Of a stretch of DNA of 64,000 bases, positions 63,010 to 64,000 are shown one piece after another. How positions within the stretch are numbered: position 1 is the first letter of the stretch; the number at the start of each line of letters is the position of its first letter. Both the position numbers and the translations under genes were made by a program. The DNA is from Paenibacillus arenosi (GTDB lineage: Bacteria; Bacillota; Bacilli; Paenibacillales; Paenibacillaceae), in contig NZ_JACYTN010000020.1 of the NCBI RefSeq assembly GCF_014841135.1, positions 28,870 to 92,869 of the forward strand, written 5' to 3'. The notes under the pieces are model-generated. The model had not been told where the DNA came from and did not search any database. It was given only the letters and a program-made list of their open reading frames with translations.

Positions 63010-63776
63010 ATGAAATCTTTTTTAATAGCAAATTTTCTCTCGTTTTGTTTGAGCTATAGGCAGATCCAAGTATCGTTGCAGTTGAAAAGATTTCTGGAGC
63101 TGTTATAAACTCTGGGAAGTACGGTATAAATGGAACGTTCTTCAATAATTCGAATGATTTTTTAGGGATTGCAGTTAATAATGGTAGTGGTATCGGCGGC
63201 AACGCAACATTTACAGCTTACGGGAATAAAACTCGTGGAACTTTTTATAGCTATCATCATTTACGTGGTAACTATCGTGTAAATGAAGTAGCCAACGTTT
63301 CTCGACTCTCAGATCATCCCGGGGTTCCAAATACAAATTACTTTGCTATAGGTGGTTTGAATCTTTATGTGAATGAAAATATCAATAAACAAGAATTTTA
63401 CCGTCGTTTAGATGTTAACGAAGGAGCTTCTGGAATTAATGATGTTATAAGTAGAACCGGTAATACTTACTCAGACCCTATATTAAGATCCCGCACTGCC
63501 ATAGGTTATAATTCTAATGCTAAAATCGTTTTGGTAGTTTTTTTAGGAGAAACTCCTTGGGGTATGAGAGAATTCATGAAAAATCAAGGGTGTTTCCAAG
63601 CTGCTTATTTGGATGGTGGTGGTTCTTCACAAATGCGCTTTAAAAGTGGTGCATCTAATGGCACATTCGATCCACGAGGTGAGGCTCGTCCTGTATTTAG
63701 TATGGTCACAGTTAATCCGACATCCTGGAACCAAAACAAAAAAAGGGAAGGGGAGACCCCAATGTCATTAAGTTAA
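63010..63776 (+). pseudogene. Frameshifted phosphodiester glycosidase (NAGPA domain) gene
   Basis: From ATG 63010 a signal-peptide-like MKSFLIANFLSFCLSY is read, but it soon leaves frame. In the frame that closes at 63776, coding similarity begins just after an in-frame TAG (63057-63059): ADPSIVAVEKISGAVINSGK, YGINGTFFN, then GYNSNAKIVLVVFLGETPWG and AAYLDGGGSSQMRF. The last block is the hallmark of NAGPA-type phosphodiester glycosidases, usually secreted or cell-wall enzymes. One base change in length near 63055-63060 would join the parts. No ribosome site precedes it. It may be a decayed gene or hold a sequencing error. AT-rich codon use differs from its neighbours. Confidence 0.7.
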
Positions 63777-63800
63777 GGCACAGGATCAAAAATTAAGAAC

Positions 63801-63840
63801 AAGAGTAGGTTTATCGAAAAAAGATAACCTGCTCTTTTTT
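63801..63840 (+). terminator. Terminator after the NAGPA remnant
   Basis: AAGAGTAGGTTTATC (63801-63815) pairs, with one wobble, with GATAACCTGCTCTT (63823-63836), followed by TTTT. Confidence 0.8.
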
Positions 63841-63862
63841 GCGCAAAAATGAGAAATAGCAC

Positions 63863-63888
63863 TTGACAAGCAGATGGAAATGTATAAC
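63863..63888 (+). promoter_or_regulatory. Candidate promoter of the right-edge gene
   Basis: TTGACA (63863-63868) and TATAAC (63883-63888) are 14 bp apart, shorter than ideal, 34 nt before the ATG at 63922. Confidence 0.4.
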
Positions 63889-63921
63889 GTAGCCCCTTGA
63901 AAAAACGAGGAGGTTACGCCA

Positions 63922-64000
63922 ATGAATGAGTACGCGAATTCGCTAAAAGAAACACTGACATCCCTCATAAGAGAAATGTCAGCCGCACCAGCACCTTATG
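63922..64000 (+). CDS. N-terminus of a probable IS4-family transposase (3' partial)
   Basis: Only 26 codons are in the window: MNEYANSLKETLTSLIREMS, then AAPAPY. This resembles the start of IS4-type DDE transposases of Bacillota as I remember them (…LTTLI.EMS.SP...VKNP). GAGGAGG lies 8-9 nt upstream. No terminal inverted repeat could be verified because the element runs out of the window. It adjoins a broken gene, which fits a mobile-element border. Confidence 0.45.
   Translation, partial: MNEYANSLKETLTSLIREMSAAPAPY

Overview
The window looks like a chromosomal segment of an endospore-forming Bacillota, most probably Paenibacillaceae. Pointers are the sporulation genes gerE, gerM, a YhcN/YlaJ lipoprotein and an AsnO-type asparagine synthetase, the gerM-rph-rdgB order known from Bacillus subtilis, strong AGGAGG ribosome sites, TTG/GTG starts and a mid-40s GC feel. 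The species is inference. No tRNA, rRNA or CRISPR array was seen.

Left part (1-15.8 kb): a giant protein, cut by the left edge, made of about 165 ten-residue repeats like those of phage tail fibres, with a C-terminal tail ending WIAIG. It is followed by glycosyltransferases (three GT2 and one further GT2 with an extra domain, one GT-D type, two CgeB-like), a short sugar-nucleotide transferase of RmlA type and four small proteins. Many carry a long Arg/Lys/Ser-rich tail, and four carry a tandem [Y/F]xxG tetrad segment. A sigma-K-like promoter and the CgeB relatives suggest a spore-surface fibre and its sugar-decorating machinery.

16-24.8 kb: potassium uptake. Two c-di-AMP (ydaO) riboswitches flank a small RCK_N-like gene; the second, with a clear terminator, leads into a 30-residue membrane peptide, kdpF, kdpA, kdpB, kdpC and an unusual kinase-less KdpD in which the sensor/USP half is duplicated in tandem. 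There is no kdpE.

24.9-31.1 kb: a compact overlapping operon with a GT4 enzyme bearing a basic C-terminal tail, then 2-epimerase, 4,6-dehydratase and RmlD-like reductase (probably for UDP-L-RhaNAc/L-QuiNAc), an SDR and a GT2. After an intervening copA and ybjQ (31.4-34.2 kb), more glycan genes (GT4, GalE-like SDR, GT4) lead to the YhcN-like lipoprotein and gerE (38.8-39.9 kb), which fits sporulation-time expression of the whole glycan region.

40-54.4 kb: a secreted FAD oxidoreductase, a small basic Cys protein, nagA-nagB-rpiR (amino sugar use), an AraC regulator divergent from a ThuA / Gfo-Idh-MocA / xylose-isomerase-like carbohydrate locus, a methyltransferase and an MBL-fold hydrolase. 45.3-46.0 kb is a repeat-rich noncoding stretch.

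54.5-64 kb: pgpA-like gene, gerM-rph-rdgB, metY, asnO, three small unknown genes, a DUF4870 membrane protein, a frameshifted phosphodiester glycosidase (NAGPA) pseudogene, and at the right edge the first codons of a probable transposase.
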